Shown one piece after another: positions 8,046 to 16,500 of a DNA stretch of 25,523 nucleotides. Position 1 is the first letter of the stretch; each line of letters begins with the position of its first letter. The notes under the pieces were generated by a model that was not told the DNA's origin, did not search any database, and saw only the letters and a program-made list of their open reading frames with translations. The DNA lies in contig CAUBWJ010000033.1 of the NCBI GenBank assembly GCA_958439725.1, positions 1 through 25,523 on the forward strand, written 5' to 3'. Both the position numbers and the translations under genes were made by a program. The DNA comes from an uncultured Muribaculaceae bacterium. GTDB taxonomy: Bacteria; Bacteroidota; Bacteroidia; Bacteroidales; Muribaculaceae.

Positions 8046-8076
8046 CAAAGTTACGTTATTTTGCCAACAACCACAA
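8046..8076 (-). promoter_or_regulatory. Vegetative promoter of guaB
   Basis: Minus strand: TTTG/TTG (8077-8074), 20 bases of spacing, then TAACTTTG (8053-8046). This is a perfect match to the Bacteroidota consensus about 40 bases before the guaB ATG. It is back to back with the plsC promoter. Confidence 0.8.
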
Positions 8077-8111
8077 ATATTTTATCGCACCCGTTATTTA
8101 AATAAAAAAAC

Positions 8112-8142
8112 TTGCATGGAAATCCGGCGATATCTAACTTTG
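8112..8142 (+). promoter_or_regulatory. Vegetative promoter of plsC; decides the start codon
   Basis: TTG (8112-8114), 20 bases, TAACTTTG (8135-8142). The expected transcription start, about 5-8 bases further, falls next to the ATG at 8151, so the mRNA would be leaderless or nearly so. This rules out the in-frame TTG at 8112, which is part of the -33 box, as the translation start. Confidence 0.75.
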
Positions 8143-8150
8143 CCTTTACT

Positions 8151-8894
8151 ATGATAATTCTCTACCGCATATATCAGCTTTTCATCATGGCCCCGGTGCT
8201 GCTGGTGGCCACCGTACTCACCGCTCTGACAGTCATGGCTGCTTCCGTTCTCGGCTTCGGACGCTGGGGCGGTTATTATCCGCAGGTGGTGTGGGCCAGG
8301 CTTTTTCTGGCCATGACGCTCGTAAAAGTGAAGGTAGAGGGTAGAGAAAACATCGATCCGGCCACAAGCTATGTGTTCGTGGCCAATCACCAGAGCGCTT
8401 ACGACATCTTCACCGTCTATGCCCTGCTCCACCACAATTTCAGGTGGATGATGAAGAAGGAGCTGCGCAAGATGCCGCTGATTGGGCTGGCATGCGAGAA
8501 GTCACATCAGATCTACGTGGACAACTCCACTCCCGGTGCGCTGAAGCAGACAATGGAACGCGCCGAGGCATTGCTCCGTGGCGGCATGTCGCTGGTGATT
8601 TTCCCCGAGGGAGCCCGCACACTCGACGGCCGTATGCACCGCTTCAAACGCGGCGCCTTCATTCTGGCCGAGGAATTCCATCTGCCCGTAGTGCCGCTGA
8701 CAATCAACGGAGCCTACCGTGTGCTCCCACGCAACAAGACGCTGCCTCACTGGGGCCGCATAACCCTTACCATCCACAAGCCCATAATGCCGGGCCGTGA
8801 AGACCACACCGACACCTCCCGCATAATGCAGGAAGCGTGGGACGCCATCCAGTCGTCGCTCCCCGTCCCCGGCGACCAGAAGCCGGCACGCTGA
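8151..8894 (+). CDS. plsC: 1-acyl-sn-glycerol-3-phosphate acyltransferase
   Basis: 247 residues from ATG 8151. It transfers an acyl chain to lysophosphatidic acid to make phosphatidic acid at the inner membrane, in phospholipid synthesis. Two hydrophobic segments lie near the N-terminus (about 4-35), followed by the acyltransferase motifs: NHQSAYD (HX4D, His80/Asp85), the substrate-binding FPEGART (151-157), and VVPLTINGAYRV (motif IV). Length is normal for the family. It stands alone on the plus strand between the guaB promoter and groESL, with its own promoter. Close homologues that acylate other lysophospholipids or ornithine lipids cannot be excluded, but the motif set fits PlsC best. Confidence 0.9.
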   Translation: MIILYRIYQLFIMAPVLLVATVLTALTVMAASVLGFGRWGGYYPQVVWARLFLAMTLVKVKVEGRENIDPATSYVFVANHQSAYDIFTVYALLHHNFRWMMKKELRKMPLIGLACEKSHQIYVDNSTPGALKQTMERAEALLRGGMSLVIFPEGARTLDGRMHRFKRGAFILAEEFHLPVVPLTINGAYRVLPRNKTLPHWGRITLTIHKPIMPGREDHTDTSRIMQEAWDAIQSSLPVPGDQKPAR

Positions 8895-8897
8895 CTC

Positions 8898-8997
8898 TGG
8901 CTATGCCATTATGACACATCCTTCTGAAAGAGCTTATTATTAAACAAGCTCTAACTTTCGGTTCATTTAATTGTTATTCTAAAGTGCGGCATAGCCA
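8898..8997. repeat. Nested inverted repeats upstream of groESL, including copy 2 of the 19-nt repeat
   Basis: TGGCTATGCC (8898-8907) and GGCATAGCCA (8988-8997) form a perfect 10-bp inverted repeat 80 bases apart. Inside it, AGAGCTT (8929-8935) and AAGCTCT (8946-8952) form a 7-bp stem with a 10-base loop; its right part is the 19-mer also found at 37-55. The unit begins four bases after the plsC stop. It may be a small mobile-like intergenic element, a terminator for plsC without a U-run, or a regulator site for groESL. No coding potential is seen. Confidence 0.6.
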
Positions 8998-9021
8998 AGG
9001 CATGTCACGCCATTTTGTCAT

Positions 9022-9043
9022 ACCGGTGGCAGAAATAACCGGT
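9022..9043. promoter_or_regulatory. Paired ACCGGT palindromes upstream of the groES promoter
   Basis: The self-complementary hexamer ACCGGT occurs at 9022-9027 and 9038-9043, 16 bases start to start, immediately before the sigma-54-like site. It may be a regulator-binding pair; this is inference from position only. Confidence 0.35.
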
Positions 9044-9059
9044 TGGCACGAATTGTGCA
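9044..9059 (+). promoter_or_regulatory. Sigma-54-like promoter of groES-groEL
   Basis: TGGCACGAATTGTGCA matches the RpoN consensus TGGCACG-N4-TTGCA with exact spacing between the -24 GG and -12 GC and one mismatch (G for the first T of TTGC). The predicted transcript would begin near 9069, about 43 bases before the groES ATG. No good TAnnTTTG box and no CIRCE element is seen in the 217-base leader. RpoN occurs in many Bacteroidota, but its use here is inferred from the sequence match alone. Confidence 0.55.
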
Positions 9060-9111
9060 GTAATACCACACGTAACAATGAATCATATAACTCTTAACCA
9101 AATATAAAATC

Positions 9112-9384
9112 ATGAACATCAAACCGCTTGCCGACCGCGTGCTCATTCTTCCCACTCCTGCAGAGGAAGTCACCGCCACCGGCATTATCATTCCTGATTC
9201 AGCTAAAGAGAAACCCCTGAAAGGCACTGTAGTAGCCGTCGGAAACGGCACCAAGGACGAAGAAATGGTCCTGAAACAGGGCGACACCGTGATTTTCGGC
9301 AAATACGCCGGAACCGAGGTGGAGTTCGAAGGCGAAAAATACCTCATCATGCGCCAGAGCGACGTTCTCGCCGTAATAGGTTGA
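9112..9384 (+). CDS. groES: Co-chaperonin GroES (Cpn10)
   Basis: 90 residues. It caps the GroEL ring during ATP-driven folding of cytoplasmic proteins. It has the N-terminal MNIKPLADRVLI, the GroEL-binding mobile loop (about 17-35, with the hydrophobic GIIIP tripod) and the C-terminal YLIMRQSDVLAVI typical of GroES. It is first in the groES-groEL operon, with groEL starting 59 bases after its stop. Upstream regulation looks unusual (sigma-54-like site, inverted repeats, no CIRCE). Confidence 0.97.
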   Translation: MNIKPLADRVLILPTPAEEVTATGIIIPDSAKEKPLKGTVVAVGNGTKDEEMVLKQGDTVIFGKYAGTEVEFEGEKYLIMRQSDVLAVIG

Positions 9385-9443
9385 GCGTCCCGCATTTTTC
9401 AGTTTATTCCCCAATAACTTTCATCTGAAAACAAAACAACATC

Positions 9444-11081
<1,638 letters not shown>

Positions 11082-11119
11082 ACCGCGCCTGAGCTTCTTC
11101 CAGAATATTGATTATACTG

Positions 11120-11169
11120 CCGCCGCAGCCTCCGAGGTCTCCCCTCAGGCTGCGGCGGTTCTTTTTTTT
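11120..11169 (+). terminator. Rho-independent terminator of groES-groEL
   Basis: ccgccgcagcct (11120-11131) pairs with aggctgcggcgg (11147-11158) over 12 bp, with a possible small inner GAGG/CCTC stem, and is followed by TTC and a run of eight T. A second mini-hairpin, gcacc/ggtgc (11179-11191), plus TTTT follows closely as a possible backup. Confidence 0.92.
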
Positions 11170-11234
11170 GCAAAATTCGCACCTCCGGTGCTTTTCGCCT
11201 GTTACAATATACTTTGAAGAAATTAGTGAACGGG

Positions 11235-11274
11235 AAAAGCCGATGTGTCAATGGGTTCTGACACACCGGCTTTT
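11235..11274. terminator. Bidirectional terminator between groEL and the GH92 gene
   Basis: gccgatgtgtca (11239-11250) pairs with tgacacaccggc (11259-11270) with one mismatch; the stem is flanked by AAAA on the left and TTTT on the right, so a U-run follows it on either strand. It lies 29 bases beyond the GH92 stop and is its likely terminator, while also blocking read-through from groEL. Confidence 0.85.
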
Positions 11275-11298
11275 CTTATTCTATGGCTGCCACTGATT

Positions 11299-13506
11299 TT
11301 ACTTTGCGGGGGTAGGCTGCATTTTGTAGACGAGGTTACCGCCCTTCATGATATCTTCGTGGGTGATATAGGGCTTGGTATAGGGTTCACCGTTAAGCAG
11401 TATCTCGCCGACGTATTTGTTTTCCGCCGAGAGATTCTCGGCCTTTATATCGAAGGTCTTGCCGTCTTTCAGATGCAGCGTGAAGGCAGGCATCTGGGGA
11501 GCGCCGAACACATAGTTGCCGCTTACGGGGTCGACAGGATAGAATCCCATCGCCGAGAACATATACCATGCCGACATCTGACCGCAGTCGTCGTTGCCGC
11601 AGAGGCCGTCAGGTTCGGGACGATACTGAGTGTCGAAAATCTCGCGAACGAGCTCCTGGGTGCGCCACGGCTTGCCGGCGAGAGCATAGAGATAGGTCAC
11701 GTGGTGGCTCGGCTCGTTGCCGTGGGCATACTGGCCTATCAGTCCGGTAACGTCGGCCTGGGTGGTCACAAGCTCGAGAGTGAAGAGCGAATCAAGTTTG
11801 TTTGTGAACGCTTCCTCGCCTCCGAAAAGCGATATCAGGCCGGGAACGTCGTGCTGCACATGCCAGGTATACTGCCATGCGTTGCCTTCGGTGTAGTCGC
11901 CGCCCACGCTCTCGGAGTGGCCCACAAGGCTGGGATTGAAGGGCGATTTCCAGCTGCCGTCGCTCATGCGCGGACGCATGAACTGGGTCTGCGTGTCGAA
12001 CAGGTTCTTATAGTAGTCGGCGCGTTTGCCGAAATAGGCGGCATCTTCTTCCTTGCCCATGCGGCGTGCCATGTCGGCTGCGGCATAGTCATCGTAAACC
12101 GATTCGAGCGTCGAAGACACTGATTCAGCCCTGATGAGGTCGGAGGGGAAATAGCCGTATTTCAGATAGGTTTCCCAGTCTGATTTCAGAGGATGCGACA
12201 CGGTTTGGGTGCGCTTCACGGCTTCAAACGCTCTTTCGGCATCGAAGCCACGGAAGCCCTTGCGGTATGCCTCGGCTATCACAGAAACACCGTGATTGCC
12301 CACCATGCAATAGTTGTCCTTGCCCCAGAGCGCCCAGATGGGAATGAAGCCCTGTGCGTCGGCCTGGTCAACGAGCGAGCTGACGAAATCGTCGACGCGT
12401 TCAGGAACAATCACGGTATAGAACGGATGGGCTGCACGGTAGGTGTCCCACAGCGAGAAAGTCGAATAGAAGCCCTCGCCCGAAGCCTTCACAATGGAGT
12501 CGTTGGCGTTGCGGTACATGCCGTCGACATCGGAAATGCGGTTGGGCTGGATGAGAGCGTGATAGAAACCGGTGTAGAAGTTTTTCTTCTGCTCATCGGT
12601 TCCGGTCACTTCTATGCGGCTCAGATAGTCGTTCCATTCGCGCTTAGCGTCGGCACGCACGCCCTCGAAATCCCACGATGCAAGCTCCGTGGCAAGATTG
12701 CGTTTGGCACCGTCAACACCGGTGGTCGAAAGGGCTATCTTGGCCATCAGCTGCTCGCCGGGCTTGAGGTCGAAGGTGGCGATGATGCGCTTGCCCTTCT
12801 CGGTCTCGCCCATAGGAAGATCGGTGGTCTTGACTACCGGACGGTTGAATGTTATCACAAAGAAATAATCCTGCTTCACCCACACACTGTTGGTCACGTG
12901 GCCGGTGAGGGTTGAATCGTTCTCCCATGTGGCCTCACATGCCGTCACGTGTGAATGATACTGTTTTTCGTTCCACGCCGGCCCGTGCTGGAGGTCGATG
13001 AGCACGGAGGCCGAATCGGCCTTGTTGAAGGTATAGCGGTGAAGAGCCACGCGCGAGGTCGAGGTGAGTTCGGCCTTCACACCTGCACCGGTGAGATCCA
13101 CGGCGTAATAGCCGGGGGTCGCCGTTTCGGTCGACTTATCGAATGTGCTGCGATAGCCGTCCCAGTCGCGCACGCGGTCACCCGTGAGAGGCATTATCAG
13201 AATGTCGCCGAGGTCCATGCAGCCGGTGCCGTTGAGATGAGTCTGCGAGAAGCCCCAGATCAGGGAATCCGTATCGGTGTATTCCGAGCAATACTGCCAG
13301 CCCACCGCTCCGGTCACGGGGCTTGTCTGCACCATGCCGAACGGCCGTGTGGCGCCAGGGAACGTGTGGCCTGTAGCGGCCGCTCCCACAAACGGATTCA
13401 CATACTGGGTATAGTCTGTTTCTGTTTCGGCCGCTTTGGAGCCGGAGCATGCCGCCAACATTCCCGCCAGGGCCACGCTCGATAATAGAAGCAAAATCTT
13501 TTTCAT
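11299..13506 (-). CDS. GH92 family exo-alpha-mannosidase, lipoprotein
   Basis: 735 residues from ATG 13506 (MKKILLLL). The lipobox LAAC puts the lipid-anchored Cys at residue 20, so it is membrane-anchored, likely at the cell surface or in the periplasm. Family 92 landmarks run in order: YVNPFVG and GHTFPGATRPFGMVQ near the N-terminus, GFSQTHLNGTGCMDLGDI, LWDTYRAAHPFY, GNEPSHH with the probable acid Glu598, and CGNDDCGQMSAWYMFSAMGFYP with probable base Asp639/640. GH92 enzymes are calcium-dependent inverting exo-alpha-mannosidases that trim N-glycans or yeast mannan; alpha-1,2 linkage is common but not certain here. It stands alone, with no SusC/SusD genes in view. Palindromic sequence and weak -7 boxes lie upstream. 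Confidence 0.93.
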   Translation of the reverse strand: MKKILLLLSSVALAGMLAACSGSKAAETETDYTQYVNPFVGAAATGHTFPGATRPFGMVQTSPVTGAVGWQYCSEYTDTDSLIWGFSQTHLNGTGCMDLGDILIMPLTGDRVRDWDGYRSTFDKSTETATPGYYAVDLTGAGVKAELTSTSRVALHRYTFNKADSASVLIDLQHGPAWNEKQYHSHVTACEATWENDSTLTGHVTNSVWVKQDYFFVITFNRPVVKTTDLPMGETEKGKRIIATFDLKPGEQLMAKIALSTTGVDGAKRNLATELASWDFEGVRADAKREWNDYLSRIEVTGTDEQKKNFYTGFYHALIQPNRISDVDGMYRNANDSIVKASGEGFYSTFSLWDTYRAAHPFYTVIVPERVDDFVSSLVDQADAQGFIPIWALWGKDNYCMVGNHGVSVIAEAYRKGFRGFDAERAFEAVKRTQTVSHPLKSDWETYLKYGYFPSDLIRAESVSSTLESVYDDYAAADMARRMGKEEDAAYFGKRADYYKNLFDTQTQFMRPRMSDGSWKSPFNPSLVGHSESVGGDYTEGNAWQYTWHVQHDVPGLISLFGGEEAFTNKLDSLFTLELVTTQADVTGLIGQYAHGNEPSHHVTYLYALAGKPWRTQELVREIFDTQYRPEPDGLCGNDDCGQMSAWYMFSAMGFYPVDPVSGNYVFGAPQMPAFTLHLKDGKTFDIKAENLSAENKYVGEILLNGEPYTKPYITHEDIMKGGNLVYKMQPTPAK

Positions 13507-13588
13507 GAGATTGGTTTGAAGGTTTTGAAGCCGTAAAGTTAGCAAATTCCTCCCTCCCCCAGAAATAAATCCGTTGTTTTATATAATC

Positions 13589-13610
13589 TTATATACCCCA
13601 TGGTATATAA
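13589..13610. promoter_or_regulatory. Perfect palindrome upstream of GH92, possible operator
   Basis: TTATATACC (13589-13597) and GGTATATAA (13602-13610) form a perfect 9-bp inverted repeat around a 4-base centre, about 83 bases before the GH92 start. A -7-like TAACTTTA (13541-13534) lies between it and the gene. Size and position fit a dimeric regulator's site; the regulator is unknown. Confidence 0.4.
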
Positions 13611-13676
13611 AAAGCAAAAGTTCCGCCCTGGTACGCATTAAAAAGAGGCGTGGCGGAAACTGTCGATACAAAGATA
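13609..13676 (-). ncRNA. Candidate short minus-strand transcript or GH92 leader attenuator
   Basis: On the minus strand, TATCTTTG (13676-13669) is a perfect -7 box. It is followed within about 10 bases by a hairpin: TTCCGCC (13658-13652) with GGCGGAA (13627-13621), plus an inner ACGC/GCGT stem. The hairpin runs into CTTTTGCTTTTT. The transcript would be only about 50 nt. No TTG sits at the correct -33 distance, which lowers confidence. It could equally be an attenuator in a long GH92 leader. Confidence 0.35.
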
Positions 13677-13730
13677 GGGCTTTTATTTCAATCATCCATT
13701 TTTTTCATTAATAGCAGGAAAAAATCCCAT

Positions 13731-13750
13731 CCGCTAAAAACCGCTAAAAA
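13731..13750. repeat. Tandem CCGCTAAAAA direct repeat
   Basis: Two exact copies of CCGCTAAAAA in direct succession, ending four bases before the -33 TTG of the plus-strand promoter at 13755. The position fits an activator site. Confidence 0.45.
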
Positions 13751-13754
13751 TTGC

Positions 13755-13785
13755 TTGTTTTATGTCATATTCTTCACTATCTTTG
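13755..13785 (+). promoter_or_regulatory. Consensus vegetative promoter in the GH92-pcrA region
   Basis: TTG (13755-13757), 20 bases, TATCTTTG (13778-13785): a perfect Bacteroidota promoter with predicted start near 13792. It points towards pcrA but is separated from it by a terminator-like hairpin and a second promoter. Confidence 0.7.
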
Positions 13786-13791
13786 TATGGC

Positions 13792-13847
13792 AGTCCCGGT
13801 AATTCCTCTCCCTGATATTAGATGCAGGTGATGAATCCGGGTTTTTT
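13792..13847 (+). ncRNA. Candidate about 56-nt small RNA
   Basis: Begins at the predicted start of the promoter at 13755-13785 and ends in a hairpin plus six T (13842-13847). The stem is CCCGG (13795-13799) with CCGGG (13837-13841), continued after a two-base bulge by ATTC (13802-13805) with GAAT (13833-13836), and capped by CCTG/CAGG (13811-13814 with 13825-13828). Almost the whole transcript would be the hairpin. The alternative is an attenuated 5' leader of pcrA. I do not recognise the RNA family. Confidence 0.5.
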
Positions 13848-14079
13848 ATGCTCCTTTTTATACTTGCATTTTCATCTGCAAAAATCAAATATTCCTGCGG
13901 ATACGCTAATCTTTCGGAAAGTGGGAGCTATTGACACAAAGGTACATCTTTTTCTCTGATACTGCCATTTTTAGGATAAAACAAGATTAAGAAGCGTCAG
14001 TCCTCAAATCCGGCAGCCTCCAAAGGGCAAATGCAAGCGAGATAAGAAGCGGAACATGGCTGAAAAATGGGCCGGGAAG

Positions 14080-14110
14080 CTGCTCCCGTGAAGTTTTTTT
14101 CGTAAATTTG
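14080..14110 (+). promoter_or_regulatory. Candidate promoter of the pcrA operon
   Basis: TAAATTTG (14103-14110) matches the -7 box; 20 bases upstream is CTG (14080-14082) instead of TTG. The predicted start near 14116 gives a leader of about 20 bases to the TTG start codon of pcrA. Confidence 0.5.
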
Positions 14111-14136
14111 ATGCGGAATCCGTCAATACACACGAC

Positions 14137-16485
14137 TTGGAAAATTATCTGGATAAACTCAACTCTCAGCAGCGCGATGCGGTGGTCTACACCGACGGAC
14201 CGGCTCTTGTGATAGCCGGCGCAGGCTCGGGCAAGACGAGAGTGCTCACATACAAAATAGTGCATCTGCTGGGGCAAGGTTTCGAGCCCTGGCGCATACT
14301 CGCTCTGACTTTCACCAACAAGGCCGCGCGCGAGATGCGCGAACGCATCGAACAGCTCGTGGGCCCACGCACGGCCTCAAGCCTGTGGATGGGCACCTTC
14401 CACTCCATTTTCGCCCGCATACTCCGCCAGAACGCCGAGCGCATCGGCTTCAAGCCCTCATTTACCATATATGATACGGCCGACTCCAAATCGCTGGTAA
14501 AATCTATCATCAAGGAGATGGACCTCGACGACAAAATCTATAAGCCGTCGGTGGTTCTCTCCGCAATTTCGTCGGCGAAAAACTCGCTCGTGTCTCCCGA
14601 ACAGTATGCCCTGCTCAAGGATGCCATGGAGGCGGACAGGCAGTGCCGCCGCCCGCTCATCTATGCCATCTACCGCACCTACCGCGACCGCTGCTTCGCC
14701 GCCGGAGCCATGGACTTCGACGACCTCCTGTATTACACCAACATTCTGCTGCGCGACAACCCCGACGTGCTCCACCACTATCAGGAGTACTTCCGCTATG
14801 TGCTCGTGGACGAGTATCAGGATACCAACTTCGCCCAGCATGTGATTGTGTCGCTGCTCACACGCGAAAGCCAGAACCTGTGTGTGGTGGGCGACGACGC
14901 CCAGAGCATCTATTCGTTCCGCGGCGCCAACATTGCCAACATTCTCAATCTCAAGAAAGCATATCCCGCGCTGCGCATCTTCAAGCTCGAGCAGAACTAC
15001 CGCTCGACCCAGAACATAATCAACGCCGCAAACTCTCTGATAGACAAGAATACCCAGCAGATACGCAAGAATGTGTTCTCGCGCAACGAGACCGGACGCC
15101 CCATAGAGGTGGTGGAGGCCTACAGCGACTTCGAGGAAGGTTACCTGCTGGCCAACCGCATAGCTCAGGTCCACATGTCGACCCACGATTCCTACGAGGA
15201 GTTCGCCGTGCTCTACCGCACCAACGCCCAGAGCCGCGTTCTGGAGGAGTCGCTGCGCAAGCGCAATATCCCCTACCGAATCTACGGCGGTCTGTCGTTC
15301 TACCAGCGCAAGGAAGTGAAGGATGCCCTAAGCTACTTCCGGCTCGCGGTCAATCCTGACGACGACGAGGCTCTGCGGCGCATAATCAATTTCCCGGCAC
15401 GCGGCATAGGCGAGACAACCGTCAACAAGCTCCTGCGTGCGGCCATCGACTCCAACAGCAGCATCTGGCAGACGATATGCCGTCTGCCAGAGGGCGACAA
15501 TTTCGGGCTGAACTCCGCGGCCGTGCGCAAACTCCAGACGTTCCGCGAACTCATCGACGGCTTTCTGCAGATGGAGGCCTCCGGAGCCGATGCCGAGAAT
15601 CTTGCCAAGACTATAATACACCGCACCGGCCTCATGTCGATGCTTCTTACCGACAACACCCCCGAGAATCTCTCGAAGCAGGAGAACCTCAACGAGCTCC
15701 TTGCATCAGCCGCCGAGTTCGTGGCCACGCGCACCGAGGAAGGCAACGACCGCCTTTCGATGGCCGAATTCCTGGGGCAGGTATCGCTGGCCACCGACCA
15801 GGATGTGAAGGATGCCGACGACGAGGCTCTGGAACGCGTGACCCTCATGACTGCACATGCCGCCAAGGGTCTGGAGTTCAACAACGTGTTCATAGTCGGC
15901 GTTGAAGAAGAGCTGTTCCCCTCCTCTATGAGCTCCGGCACCGTAGAAGGTATAGAAGAAGAACGGCGACTGCTTTATGTGGCGATGACCCGCGCGCGCA
16001 AATTCTGCATGATGAGCTATGCCTCCTCGCGCTACCGCAACGGCCAGACGGCCACCTGCAAGCCTTCCCGTTTTCTCCACGACATAGACTCATCGCTGCT
16101 CAAACTCGCTTCAGGCACATCGCTCGGCCTTCCGAGGCCTTCGTTTGCCTCCTTCCGCCAGTCGTACCATTCGGCGCCCTCCTTCTCGCGACCTTCGCAG
16201 CAGCGCAAAGTGGTGGAGGAAGCCAAAGCCTACCGCAACACAGGCGGTCCCGGCGCCCCTGTACCGGTAAAGCCGCGCAACACCGCCCCCGATCCCTCGG
16301 GAGCCACATACCATCAGGCATCCGAACTCACCGAAGGCATGACCATCGAGCACAACCGCTTTGGACTGGGCACAATCACACGCGTGGACACCTCGCAGCC
16401 CGAAGCCCGCATACACGTGGACTTCGAGAACACCGATTCCAGAGTGCTCCTGCTCAAATTCGCCCGCTTCTCCATAATCAGCTAA
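14137..16485 (+). CDS. pcrA: UvrD/PcrA-type superfamily 1 DNA helicase
   Basis: 782 residues. An ATP-driven 3'-5' helicase of DNA repair and replication-conflict resolution. All SF1 motifs are present: Walker A AGAGSGKT (27-34), LTFTNKAAREMRER (Ia), VDEYQDTN (II), VVGDDAQSIYSFRGAN (III), EQNYRS (IV), TAHAAKGLEFNNVFI (V) and LLYVAMTRAR (VI). The C-terminal about 50 residues (EHNRFGLGTITRVD onward) match the Tudor-like module by which PcrA/UvrD contacts RNA polymerase. The start is TTG at 14137 (MENYLDKLN, the expected family N-terminus); the frame is closed by a stop at 14089 with no ATG or GTG between. It is first of a plus-strand gene run, 15 bases before nspC. Length and motifs fit PcrA/UvrD rather than Rep or RecB. 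Confidence 0.95.
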   Translation: MENYLDKLNSQQRDAVVYTDGPALVIAGAGSGKTRVLTYKIVHLLGQGFEPWRILALTFTNKAAREMRERIEQLVGPRTASSLWMGTFHSIFARILRQNAERIGFKPSFTIYDTADSKSLVKSIIKEMDLDDKIYKPSVVLSAISSAKNSLVSPEQYALLKDAMEADRQCRRPLIYAIYRTYRDRCFAAGAMDFDDLLYYTNILLRDNPDVLHHYQEYFRYVLVDEYQDTNFAQHVIVSLLTRESQNLCVVGDDAQSIYSFRGANIANILNLKKAYPALRIFKLEQNYRSTQNIINAANSLIDKNTQQIRKNVFSRNETGRPIEVVEAYSDFEEGYLLANRIAQVHMSTHDSYEEFAVLYRTNAQSRVLEESLRKRNIPYRIYGGLSFYQRKEVKDALSYFRLAVNPDDDEALRRIINFPARGIGETTVNKLLRAAIDSNSSIWQTICRLPEGDNFGLNSAAVRKLQTFRELIDGFLQMEASGADAENLAKTIIHRTGLMSMLLTDNTPENLSKQENLNELLASAAEFVATRTEEGNDRLSMAEFLGQVSLATDQDVKDADDEALERVTLMTAHAAKGLEFNNVFIVGVEEELFPSSMSSGTVEGIEEERRLLYVAMTRARKFCMMSYASSRYRNGQTATCKPSRFLHDIDSSLLKLASGTSLGLPRPSFASFRQSYHSAPSFSRPSQQRKVVEEAKAYRNTGGPGAPVPVKPRNTAPDPSGATYHQASELTEGMTIEHNRFGLGTITRVDTSQPEARIHVDFENTDSRVLLLKFARFSIIS

Positions 16486-16500
16486 CAGCCATCCCAAAAC

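Larger units (their letters stand above)
13507..14136. other. 630-base gene-free regulatory region between GH92 and pcrA
   Basis: No convincing protein gene is visible on either strand. It contains a perfect palindrome at 13589-13610, a hairpin with a U-rich tail on the minus strand (13609-13658), matching inverted promoter cores (TACAAAGATAG at 13667-13677 and CTATCTTTGTA at 13777-13787), a tandem CCGCTAAAAA repeat (13731-13750), a promoter-terminator unit on the plus strand (13755-13847), a further minus-strand -7-like box TACCTTTG (13944-13937), and the pcrA promoter (14080-14110). The stretch 13850-14079 is otherwise featureless to me. Confidence 0.7.

Noticed and set aside
8112..8150. 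Longer plsC start at the TTG at 8112
   Set aside because: That TTG is the -33 element of the promoter, and the added residues precede the family's hydrophobic N-terminus without similarity.
9043..9066. Sigma-70-type promoter TTGGCA...TAATAC before groES
   Set aside because: The spacing is only 12 bases, too short for a -35/-10 promoter; the sigma-54 reading fits the spacing exactly.
8895..9111. CIRCE (HrcA) operator expected before groES
   Set aside because: No TTAGCACTC-N9-GAGTGCTAA or close variant was found; the inverted repeats there have other sequence and spacing.
13831..13959. Small plus-strand frames (about 42 codons from 13831 and 28 codons from 13848)
   Set aside because: They start inside or just after a terminator-like hairpin, have no visible family or start signal, and fit chance expectation in AT-rich sequence.
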